Below, piece after piece: positions 1 through 7,634 of a DNA stretch of 64,000 nucleotides. The notes beneath the pieces were generated by a model. It was given only the letters and a program-made list of their open reading frames with translations, had not been told where the DNA came from and did no database searches. Each line of letters starts with the position of its first letter. Positions within the stretch are counted from its first letter, which is position 1. The stretch comes from Methylocella sp. (GTDB lineage: Bacteria; Pseudomonadota; Alphaproteobacteria; Rhizobiales; Beijerinckiaceae). The stretch spans positions 273,526 through 337,525 of the forward strand of contig JBBCGG010000001.1 of assembly GCA_037200525.1 (NCBI GenBank). Reading direction: 5' to 3'. The position numbers and the translations under genes are program-made.

Positions 1-1
1 C

Positions 2-697
2 GTCGAGAAAGCGGCTGAATCGATTGACGCCGAGAAGGCGCAGCGCATCGCGGAGCGCATGCGCAAGGGCAAGTTCGATCTCGAGGATCTCTCCGAACAA
101 CTGGCGCAGGTCGAGAAGATCGGCGGCCTCGGCGGCATCATGGGCATGCTGCCCGGCATCGCCAAGATGAAAGATCAGCTCGCCTCCGCCAATTTGGACG
201 ATCGCATCATCAAACGTCAGCGCGCGATCATTTCGTCGATGACCCGCCAGGAGCGGCGCAACCCTGATCTGCTCAAGGCCTCGCGAAAAAAGCGCGTTGC
301 GGCGGGCTCCGGCGTCAAGGTCGAAGACGTCAACAAGCTGCTCAAACAGCACCGTCAGATGGCCGACATGATGAAATCCATGGGCGGGGCCAACAAACGC
401 GGCGGCGCCATGGGCAAGATGGCCTCGATGTTTGGGCTTCCGGGCGGCGGCATGGGCGCCATGCCGCAACCAACGCCCGAACAAATCGCCGCTTTGCAGA
501 AGCAATTCGGGCCAATGCCGGGCGGACCGAGCGCTTCCGGCCCGGCCCCTAAGCCGGCGGTCCTTCCGCCGCCGCCGCCCGGCTTGGTCAGCGCCGCGCC
601 GAAATTGCCGGGCCTTGGCGGCGGGGCGCCCGGAAAGCTTCCGGGACTCGGCGGCGGACTTTTGAGCGGGCTCAACCCGTTTGGAAAGAAGAAGTGA
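2..697 (+). CDS. ffh: Signal recognition particle protein Ffh (SRP54), C-terminal part
   Basis: The reading frame is open from the left edge, so the NG GTPase domain and true start lie outside the window. What remains is the end of the G domain and the methionine-rich M domain, which binds the SRP RNA and the signal sequence of nascent inner-membrane proteins. Visible marks are the MGMLPGIAKMK segment and the RNA-binding stretch TRQERRNPDLLKASRKKR followed by VAAGSG. After the M domain comes a proline/glycine-rich tail with PGLGGG-type repeats ending in NPFGKKK, a variable extension seen in alphaproteobacterial Ffh. rpsP follows 75 nt downstream, the usual neighbour. Confidence 0.96.
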   Translation, partial: VEKAAESIDAEKAQRIAERMRKGKFDLEDLSEQLAQVEKIGGLGGIMGMLPGIAKMKDQLASANLDDRIIKRQRAIISSMTRQERRNPDLLKASRKKRVAAGSGVKVEDVNKLLKQHRQMADMMKSMGGANKRGGAMGKMASMFGLPGGGMGAMPQPTPEQIAALQKQFGPMPGGPSASGPAPKPAVLPPPPPGLVSAAPKLPGLGGGAPGKLPGLGGGLLSGLNPFGKKK

Positions 698-772
698 ATT
701 TACCTACCGCCAACCAACTCTGAAACCTCAACTTAACGCCGAATGCTTCGGCCAAATTGGAGAACTCGCATC

Positions 773-1150
773 ATGCCCTTGAAAATTCGTCTGGCGCGCG
801 GCGGCGCGAAGAAGCGCCCGTTTTATCGCGTTGTGGTCGCCGATTCGCGCATGCCGCGCGATGGCCGCTTCATCGAGCGTCTCGGCGTTTTTGACCCGTT
901 GAAGGCCAAGGATTCCGCTGAACGGCTTGTGCTCGATCAGGACAAGGCGAAGGCCTGGATCGCCAAGGGCGCACAGCCGACCGATCGCGTCGCGCGGTTG
1001 CTTGACGGTCTCGGCGTTCTGACGCGCGAGGCGCGCAACAATCCGAAGAGGGCTCTGCCGAAGAAGAAGGCGCAGGAGCGCGCCACTGCAACCGCCGCCG
1101 CCGCCGAAAAAGCCGCCGCCGCGGCGGCTGCAGACGCCCCCGCAAACTGA
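773..1150 (+). CDS. rpsP: 30S ribosomal protein S16
   Basis: Starts [31 protein letters not shown], which is diagnostic of S16, a small-subunit protein that binds 16S rRNA and helps 30S assembly. The ATG at 773 is chosen because the family begins at this methionine; an upstream in-frame ATG at 743 adds ten unconserved residues. The C-terminus has an alanine/lysine-rich tail of about 40 residues, common in alphaproteobacterial S16. In relatives rpsP is normally followed by rimM, trmD and rplS; here it is followed at once by an asparaginase gene. Confidence 0.96.
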   Translation: MPLKIRLARGGAKKRPFYRVVVADSRMPRDGRFIERLGVFDPLKAKDSAERLVLDQDKAKAWIAKGAQPTDRVARLLDGLGVLTREARNNPKRALPKKKAQERATATAAAAEKAAAAAAADAPAN

Positions 1151-1168
1151 TTGACAGGCGGCGCTTCG

Positions 1169-2155
1169 ATGACATCTTCGCGGCGCCCTCGCCTGATCTT
1201 TTTGTCGACAGGCGGCACCATAGCGATGGCCGCGTCATCCTCGGATGGCGCTGTGCTTCGCTTTGGCGCTGGGGATCTTGTCGGCGCCGTCCCGCAGCTC
1301 AAAGACCTCGCCGACATCGAAGCGCGCGACGTGTTAGCGAAGCCGAGCGCTGGCTTCACGCTCGCCGACATCGCCTTGATCGCCAAGGCCGCAGTTGAGG
1401 CCGCGCTATCCTTTGATGGAGTGGTCATCACGCATGGAACGGATACGCTCGAGGAAACCGCCTTCGCGCTATCCGTGCTGACCCAAACCGACGCTCCGAT
1501 CGTCTTGACGGCCGCCATGCGCCGGCCGGATCAACCGGGCGCTGATGGTCCGGCCAATGTTTTGGCCGCCGCGCGGGTCGCCGCCTCGGAATCGGCGCGC
1601 GGCAAGGGCCCGCTTGTCGTGATCGATGATGAAATCCATGCGGGCGCGCTGGTTAGAAAGACGCATAGCTTCCGCATTCATGCGTTCTCGTCTCTCCCGT
1701 TCGGGCCGATCGGCTATGTCGCGGAAGATCGCGTCCGTTTTGCGTTGGCGCTCGCCGCGCGTCCGCCGCAGTTGCGTTACGGCGGACGCGCGGCGGTCGT
1801 CCCGATCATCGAGGCGGGCCCAGGCCTGGAGCCGCAGACAATCGCCGCTTTGGCGGCGGGCGGCGTTGATGGCCTGGTGTTGAGCCTTCCTGGGGCCGGG
1901 CATGTCGCAGCCGAAGCGGTTCCAGTCCTCGAGAAACTTGCGGCGCGGATGCCGGTTGTTTTCGCAACTCGCACAGGCGCCGGCGAAACGCTTCGCGCCT
2001 CCTATGGCTTTCCCGGCGGCGAGATCGATTTGATCGCGCGCGGTCTTATCCCGGCGCAAATGCTCGATCCCCGCAAGGCGCGGATCGCGGTGCTGCTGCT
2101 GCTGTCGGATGGCGCCGATCTCGCGCAGATCCGCGCCATGTTTGATCGCTTCTAA
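1169..2155 (+). CDS. L-asparaginase (bacterial AnsA/AnsB-type)
   Basis: About 328 residues, the usual length of the class. Hydrolyses L-asparagine to aspartate and ammonia. The N-terminal nucleophile motif STGGTIA is at residues 13-19 and the second active-site motif HGTDTLEET is near residues 89-97. The conserved AMRRPDQPGADGPANV segment follows. No signal peptide is visible, so it is probably cytoplasmic. ATG at 1169 places STGGTIA at the expected distance; a TTG at 1151 directly abutting the rpsP stop is the alternative. It could be co-transcribed with rpsP, since only 18 nt separate them. Confidence 0.88.
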   Translation: MTSSRRPRLIFLSTGGTIAMAASSSDGAVLRFGAGDLVGAVPQLKDLADIEARDVLAKPSAGFTLADIALIAKAAVEAALSFDGVVITHGTDTLEETAFALSVLTQTDAPIVLTAAMRRPDQPGADGPANVLAAARVAASESARGKGPLVVIDDEIHAGALVRKTHSFRIHAFSSLPFGPIGYVAEDRVRFALALAARPPQLRYGGRAAVVPIIEAGPGLEPQTIAALAAGGVDGLVLSLPGAGHVAAEAVPVLEKLAARMPVVFATRTGAGETLRASYGFPGGEIDLIARGLIPAQMLDPRKARIAVLLLLSDGADLAQIRAMFDRF

Positions 2156-2324
2156 ACCCTCGGCTTTGGGCAAGGTCGGCCAAACGTAATCCTCAAAACG
2201 CAGAGGCGGCCGCTCAAAGATGCCCACGAGACCAGGGGTCAAGAGCGGCGATCGCCAGCCTTCGCTCACGCTCGAAACAGCCCGGATAGAACGATTGCAA
2301 GCTACGGTCGATCATGTAAAAGTT

Positions 2325-2341
2325 ACGTTATGATATAACGT
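2325..2341 (+). promoter_or_regulatory. Probable Zur operator before the COG0523 GTPase
   Basis: A perfect 7-bp inverted repeat with a 3-nt centre, ACGTTAT-GAT-ATAACGT, lies 17 nt before the ATG of the downstream gene. Core GTTAT...ATAAC arms are the pattern of alphaproteobacterial Zur boxes, and COG0523/ZigA-type genes are classic Zur targets. That it binds Zur is inference from sequence form and neighbour. Confidence 0.65.
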
Positions 2342-2357
2342 TCATAGCGAGTCATTG

Positions 2358-3581
2358 ATGACATCCAGTTCGCAGAACCCCCGCCTTCCGGTCACAGTGA
2401 TTTCAGGCTTCCTTGGAGCGGGCAAGACGACGCTTCTCAATCACGTCCTCAACAATCGCGAAGGCCGGAAAGTCGCGGTCATCGTGAACGATATGTCGGA
2501 GGTCAATATCGACGCGGACCTCCTTCGCGAAGGCGGCGCCGACCTCTCCCGCACCGACGAAAAACTGGTGGAGATGAGCAATGGCTGCATTTGCTGCACC
2601 TTGCGGGACGATCTTCTCCTTGAGGTCCGCCGCCTCGCGGATGAGGGCCGGTTCGACTACCTTCTGATCGAGAGCACGGGCGTTTCGGAACCGCTGCCGG
2701 TGGCGGCCACCTTCGACTTTCGCGATGAAGAAGGCCAATCATTGAGCGACATCGCGCGGCTAGACGCCCTGGTCACCGTCGTCGACGCCATCAACCTCCT
2801 AAAAGACTACAGCTCCCACGATCTCCTGCGCGATCGGGGCGAGACGGCCGGAGATAATGATGGTCGCACGCTCGCTGACCTTCTCGTGGAGCAAATTGAG
2901 TTCGCAGATATCGTGGTCATCAATAAGGCGGCAGAGGTCGCTCCAGATCAGCTCGAAGAGGTGCGACGGGTCGTGCGCGGTCTCAACGCCGATGCGAAGA
3001 TCGTCGAAACCGCGTTTGGCAAGGCGCCTCTCGACGCCATACTGAATACGGGCCTTTACAGTGAAGAGCGAGCGCAGTCGCATCCGCTCTGGCACAAGGA
3101 GCTTTACGACTTCGCCAATCACACGCCGGAGACGGAGGAATATGGGGTCCGCTCGTTCGTCTACCGCGCGCGCCGGCCGTTCCACCCGGCAAAGCTGCAC
3201 GCCTTGCTGAATGCCGGATTTAAGGGCGTATTCCGCGCCAAAGGGCATTTCTGGATCGCCACGCGGCCGGCATGGCTCGCAGAGCTTTCGATCGCTGGAA
3301 GAATCGTCAGGACCGAAGGCCTCGGTCGCTGGTGGGCGGCGGCGCCGAAGGAGCGTTGGCCGACCGACGAGGATTCCGTCGCGCGCATGCGCCAGAACTG
3401 GACGCCAACATGGGGCGATCGGCGTCAGGAGCTCGTCTTCATTGGCGGAGCTGAGATGGACCAAGCGGCGATTCAATCCGCTCTTGATGACTGCCTTCAT
3501 GGCAGCGTAACCACGGGCCTCGCCAAATCCCATGCGTGGCTGGACGATCCTTTTCCGGTTTGGGGACAAGCGGCCGAGTGA
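2358..3581 (+). CDS. COG0523 (CobW/ZigA-like) metal-chaperone GTPase
   Basis: G3E-family GTPase of 407 residues. The Walker A motif [15 protein letters not shown] is near residues 17-31, the metal-binding CxCC motif [13 protein letters not shown] near 75-87, and [12 protein letters not shown] follows. NKAAEV is the NKxD-like base-recognition motif, and a CobW C-terminal domain ends the protein. Members of this subfamily deliver zinc to client proteins during zinc shortage. Start ATG at 2358 is preferred over the adjacent TTG. The Zur-like palindrome immediately upstream argues for a zinc role rather than cobalamin; the true cobW paralogue is at 46.5 kb. Confidence 0.85.
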   Translation: MTSSSQNPRLPVTVISGFLGAGKTTLLNHVLNNREGRKVAVIVNDMSEVNIDADLLREGGADLSRTDEKLVEMSNGCICCTLRDDLLLEVRRLADEGRFDYLLIESTGVSEPLPVAATFDFRDEEGQSLSDIARLDALVTVVDAINLLKDYSSHDLLRDRGETAGDNDGRTLADLLVEQIEFADIVVINKAAEVAPDQLEEVRRVVRGLNADAKIVETAFGKAPLDAILNTGLYSEERAQSHPLWHKELYDFANHTPETEEYGVRSFVYRARRPFHPAKLHALLNAGFKGVFRAKGHFWIATRPAWLAELSIAGRIVRTEGLGRWWAAAPKERWPTDEDSVARMRQNWTPTWGDRRQELVFIGGAEMDQAAIQSALDDCLHGSVTTGLAKSHAWLDDPFPVWGQAAE

Positions 3582-3957
3582 TTGCTTTCGCGACATTTCG
3601 TAGGCTTGCAATTCACCATGTAAAAAGCTGTTGGAGACTTTCGCGCAAGCCTGCGCTTTTATGCTGACGAAGTTGGTCTCGACTGTTGTCGAGGTCAGCT
3701 TCAATTAGGAGAAGCAGCGTTTGCGCGAAGCCATCTCCTGCGCCGCAGACTGGGCTGACGCCCGGTCGCCTATGCGAGGGCGCCAGAATCGGTCAGCGCC
3801 AGCGCTTTATCTCCCGCATCCAGAGCGGCTGCGTGAGCCGCTCGCCTTCGCGCATATTTCCGCTTGAACCCTTCGACTCTTTCGGCAAGGCGTCGTACGT
3901 TGCGACTCGCCGGTTAGCCCGTTCAGCGCTCGACTGAATGGCCGGGGAGGTTTCACT
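3582..3957. other. Intergenic stretch without a recognisable gene
   Basis: About 375 nt between the COG0523 gene and the secreted cytochrome. Short reading frames here resemble no family. I see no RNA gene and no clear repeat; it presumably holds the promoter of the cytochrome gene. Confidence 0.5.
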
Positions 3958-5496
3958 ATGCCAAGCCGAATCCGCATGTCTCTCGCCGCTCTGGCGCTTT
4001 CCTGCCTGGGGGCCAGCCTCCTTCTTGGATCTGGAGCCGCGCGCGCAAACGACGACGTGGTTCGCAACCAGCTGGCGAATAAGAGCTGCGTCCGCGGCGC
4101 GTTCAAGGATTATTATCGGCAAGGGCAAGGCGGCGATCCGGGGCCAGGCTATGCCGGACGCGTGTTCAAACTCAGCCAGGACTATCCAAATGAGTTGCCG
4201 CCAATGGAAGATTATCCATGGCTCAAAATCGATTTCAAGAATGGCGGCCCCGCCGATCCAAGGGCGTATCTTCAGGCCCTTCTCGATTATGGGTTGGAGG
4301 GCAATGTCGCGGTCGACTTCTACGTCGAGGACAACAAAGTGCGGAAATGGTACGGGACGCCATGGATGGACTGGAACACGGAGGTTGCTTCAGACTGGCC
4401 AGGAACGGATGGCCGCGAATTCGTCCACGGCCTCACTCATGAGTTCGATTCTTCCGGCAAGACGCTCAGCACTCTTCAGCACGACTTCGTCGACACTTGG
4501 TCAGGCGGCTATCTCAACGATCGCGCGGCCTTCGGCATAGGACAGGTGTATTGCAATCCCGACAATCCGAAGCCGGGAGCGCTGAACCCCGACCCGACGG
4601 GCCTCAACAACTTCCCGAACGGCTCATTCGTCATCAAACTCCTCTTTTCGACAGTGACCGAAAAGGAGTTGCCGATCGCGAAAAATGCGCTTGAGTGGAA
4701 GGCGGATGTCTTTGTGAATGACGATCCGAGCTGGCGGAACAAGGGCCCGATCTCTCGCTTCGAACGCGCCATAGGGACGGTTCGCCTGATTCAAATCGAT
4801 GTCTCGGTGCGCGACGACCGCAGCATCACAGGATGGCTTCTCGGGACCTTCGGTTATGATGGAAACGCGAAGGGAGATACGCCTTGGGAGCGGATGACTC
4901 CGCTTGGCATTCAATGGGGAAATAATCCTAAGGTCGCTTTTGCGGAAACCTGCTCCGGTCCCGATGGGCCTTGCGACCGGGAAAAGCTGACTGAACAATG
5001 GATCAACGAACAGGCGGTCAAAGACCTTGCGACGCCGCCGCTCAATTTCGATCATCTTGGCTATGGAGGGCGTCTTGCCGGGCCCGTCGACAACGCGAAA
5101 GCGTCCTGCATGGGGTGCCATCAGACCGCCGGTTTTCCATCCGTGCCGATCCTGCCGGAGTTTTCCGCCAATGGCGCGCTCCTGAAGCTCGATGCCGGCA
5201 GGCAGCCTGGAAGCGAACAAAGCCTGCGGATGATGTATTACGGCAACATCGCTTCGGGAGCAGTGTTTAGCGATGAACAGCTCTATTCATCGGACTTTTC
5301 GCTACAGCTTTCGATGAGCCTTCAGAACTTCGTTTCTCTTCGTTGCGCCAACAAGTCTGACGAGGCGAGCGCGTCGAAGCCCGCGATCTGCGAGCAGCTC
5401 GCCGAATGGTCGAAAGCGCAGAGAAAGTCGATTGGCGATATCCTCACTTTCGGCTCGCCTGGACCGGACGGCGGACCCATGCAGTCCAACAATTAG
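3958..5496 (+). CDS. Secreted mono-heme c-type cytochrome protein of unknown function
   Basis: 512 residues. The N-terminus MPSRIRMSLAALALSCLGAS with a following GAARA-ND site is a clear Sec signal peptide, so the protein is periplasmic. A single heme c attachment motif, CMGCH, lies at residues 384-388, unusually far from the N-terminus. The preceding ~360 residues contain many aromatic and acidic residues but no domain I recognise; no membrane helix follows the signal. Start ATG at 3958 directly precedes the basic signal region. Its neighbours give no functional clue. Perhaps a periplasmic oxidoreductase or electron carrier, but substrate and partner cannot be told from sequence. Confidence 0.8.
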   Translation: MPSRIRMSLAALALSCLGASLLLGSGAARANDDVVRNQLANKSCVRGAFKDYYRQGQGGDPGPGYAGRVFKLSQDYPNELPPMEDYPWLKIDFKNGGPADPRAYLQALLDYGLEGNVAVDFYVEDNKVRKWYGTPWMDWNTEVASDWPGTDGREFVHGLTHEFDSSGKTLSTLQHDFVDTWSGGYLNDRAAFGIGQVYCNPDNPKPGALNPDPTGLNNFPNGSFVIKLLFSTVTEKELPIAKNALEWKADVFVNDDPSWRNKGPISRFERAIGTVRLIQIDVSVRDDRSITGWLLGTFGYDGNAKGDTPWERMTPLGIQWGNNPKVAFAETCSGPDGPCDREKLTEQWINEQAVKDLATPPLNFDHLGYGGRLAGPVDNAKASCMGCHQTAGFPSVPILPEFSANGALLKLDAGRQPGSEQSLRMMYYGNIASGAVFSDEQLYSSDFSLQLSMSLQNFVSLRCANKSDEASASKPAICEQLAEWSKAQRKSIGDILTFGSPGPDGGPMQSNN

Positions 5497-5531
5497 AGGC
5501 TCGGGCCAAGCGAAAACCGCTATGTTTACGT

Positions 5532-5557
5532 CCCGACCGGCCTTGGCGCCGGTCGGG
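5532..5557. terminator. Hairpin between convergent genes
   Basis: A 10-bp perfect GC-rich stem (CCCGACCGGC / GCCGGTCGGG) with a 6-nt loop lies between the convergent cytochrome and SDR genes. The following T-run is short, so termination strength is uncertain; it could act on both strands. Confidence 0.5.
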
Positions 5558-5577
5558 TTCGCGTCTCAGCCCTTGGG

Positions 5578-6296
5578 TCAGACCAGCAGCCCGCCTCCAT
5601 CGACGACGATAACCTGGCCGGTGCTGAAGTTCTGCCGCATCAGGTAAAGATAGGTCTCCGCGATCTCCGAGGCCTCTCCGACGCGGCCAACAAGCAATTT
5701 GGCGCCCACGTCGCGGTACAAGGCCTCCCGGGCGTCCTCCGGCAACTGATCCCACATTTCGGTTTTCACCACGCCGGGCGAAATGATGTTGACGCGGATG
5801 GGAGCCAGCTCCATCGCTAGCGCGCGAGTCAATGCCTCCATCGCGCCAAGGATGCTCGAAGGGACCACCCAGCCTTTGGGCGGCCGTTGCCCGGCGATGC
5901 CGGTCGTCAGTACGATCGAACCTCCCGTCCGGATATGGGGCGCGCCATAATCGCAGCCGTCAGCGCCCCCCAGAAACGCACGTCGAACGCGCGGCGCGCA
6001 TCGGCGATGCTTGTTGTTGAGAATTCGCCGAGCAGCAATGGATCGCCGGCGGTATACACGAGGTGGTCAAAATCGCCGACGCGATCAAAGAAGCCGCTCA
6101 CCTGATCTTCATTCGTGACATCCACCACGTGGCCGTCCGAGCCTTTCGGCAGCGCGCTCAGAGCGCGTGAGACGCGTTCCTTCTTGCCCAATGCGATAAC
6201 CACGCTGGCGCCTTCGCGCGCCGCTGCTTCCGCCGTCGCGAAACCGAGGCCGGACGTGCCCCCAAGGATCACGATCCGCTTACCTTTTAAAGTCAT
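5578..6296 (-). pseudogene. Short-chain dehydrogenase/reductase, frameshifted
   Basis: The N-terminal half (6296 down to about 5950) has the Rossmann motif VILGGTSGLGFATAEAAAREGA and VYTAGDP. The C-terminal half (to 5578) has the SPGVVKTEMW and DGGG ends of an SDR. They lie in different frames. Translating across the junction in the second frame gives YGAPHIRTGGSIVLTTGIAG, which continues the family alignment, so one base is missing near 5947-5953. The catalytic YxxxK tyrosine appears lost (PSSILGAMEAL instead of the usual YxxxK). An IS element sits 4 nt upstream of the ATG and has removed the Shine-Dalgarno. A sequencing error could explain the frameshift but not the IS insertion. Confidence 0.75.
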
Positions 6297-6300
6297 ACTA

Positions 6301-7138
6301 GGGCCCAGACCCATAAAATGGTTGGCGTGACAGGCGGATTGTGATTCACAGCTTCCGAAAGGAAGCGACTATGAATCGGGATCAATTCTGGCTGACGGAC
6401 GCGCAGTTCGCGAAGATCGCGCCGCATCTTCCCACGGACACGCGCGGCAAGGCGGGCGTCGATGATCGCCGGGTGGTCAGCGGGATCATTCATGTGCTGA
6501 AATCTGGCGGACGCTGGATTGACGCGCCGCTGGAGTACGGGCCAAAGAAGACTCTCTACAATCGCTACGTTCGCTGGGCTGCTAAGGGCGTTTGGATCGA
6601 TCTGTTCCACGCGCTTGCGCAAGCAGGCGGGCCGCCGGCGCAGGTCCTCATCGACTCCTCGGCGGTCAAGGCGCATCGCTCGGCCAGTGGCGGCAAAGGG
6701 GGGAGAAGAATCAGGCCATCGGCCGTTCGCGCGGCGGGCGCACAACCAAAATCCACGCATTGACCGATGCGGACTGCCGCCCGCTGTCTTTCATGCTCAC
6801 CGGCGGCCAAATCGCCGATTGCTCGGCGGGCGCGGAGCTTATCGCGCGACTTCCTCCTTGCGAAATCCTCCATGGCGACAAGGGCTACGACGCAAATGCG
6901 ATCCGTCGGCAGGTCGAGGAGCGCGGAGCTATGCCGAATATCCCGCCCAAGGCCAATCGCAGGTGGAAGAACTGCTTCTCGCCCTTCCTCTATCGAAACC
7001 GCAACGCCATCGAACGCATGTTCTGCCGCCTGAAAGACTTCAGGCGCGTGGCTACCCGCTACGACCGAAACGCCATAAACTTCCTCGCCACAGTCTGCAT
7101 CGCCGCTACCGTTTGCTACTGGTTGTGAGTCTGGACCC
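6301..7138 (+). mobile_element. IS5-family insertion sequence (IS427-group type), 838 bp
   Basis: Imperfect terminal inverted repeats: GGGCCCAGACCCA at the left end matches GGGTCCAGACTCA read inward from the right end. Both ends are flanked by TA (6299-6300 and 7139-7140), the 2-bp target duplication typical of this group. The element carries one transposase split over two frames. It is inserted between the ribosome binding site and start codon of the adjacent SDR gene. Confidence 0.9.
6371..7128 (+). CDS. IS5-family DDE transposase, two-frame (programmed -1 frameshift)
   Basis: The first frame (6371-6763) begins MNRDQFWLTDAQFAKIAPHLP and contains the first catalytic aspartate in VLIDSSAVKAHR. 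The second frame, entered by a -1 shift, continues EKNQAIGRSRGGRTTKIHAL, HGDKGYDAN (second Asp) and RNRNAIERMFCRLKDFRRVATRYDR (catalytic Glu), ending CYWL at 7128. The slippery sequence AAAGGGGGG is at 6695-6703. This is the known expression strategy of IS427-type elements, so the split does not imply inactivation; the full DDE triad is present. Confidence 0.88.
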
Positions 7139-7634
7139 TAATCTCCCGGCAGATCCGATGTGTCTGCGTCAAATGATGCAGCCTTGCTATAGCAATGTTG
7201 GCGAGTTCGGAAAGAGCCGCAGAGAACGGATGACGACTCATTGAGCGGCTACGGCTTTACAGTGCGTCTGGAGCAAGCCGCCCTGAATGTTACAATTGTA
7301 AAGAAATTTACCTGCGACGTAATCGCGCAATGGCGAAGTCGTCATTTTTGCTCGCCGCGCCTTGAAGTTTGGGAGCAAAAGCGTTCAGCGATTGGATTTG
7401 TGGCGCTCTAGCTGATTTAATTGAATCATTCTAAATATGAAATATTCAAAGTTTAGAATAAATATAAATCATACACGTTTGCACGATCGTCGCCGGCGAT
7501 GTAAGTCGAGCCCATGATGAATTGGAACTGGACTTAAGTCCTGCCAGTCGCTCATGGGACGGAAACTCCAATTACTGCTGTCTTGTCCGATCGGCCGCAA
7601 TCCGGCCGCTTTGTCGCATTTTGAGGCCCTATTC
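7139..7634. other. AT-rich intergenic region before the TonB receptor
   Basis: No gene recognised. The region between 7411 and 7480 is strikingly AT-rich and holds an 8-bp inverted repeat, ATTCTAAA (7428-7435) and TTTAGAAT (7452-7459), 16 nt apart. It is a candidate promoter/operator for the receptor gene; iron-responsive control by an Irr- or Fur-type regulator is possible but unproven. Confidence 0.45.

Noticed and set aside
1469-2269. Minus-strand frame opposite the asparaginase
   Set aside because: Mirror of a convincing coding gene; Arg-rich translation without domains.
7428-7459. Classic Irr (ICE) box
   Set aside because: Half-sites are present but in the wrong order and spacing for the standard element; kept only as an unassigned inverted repeat.
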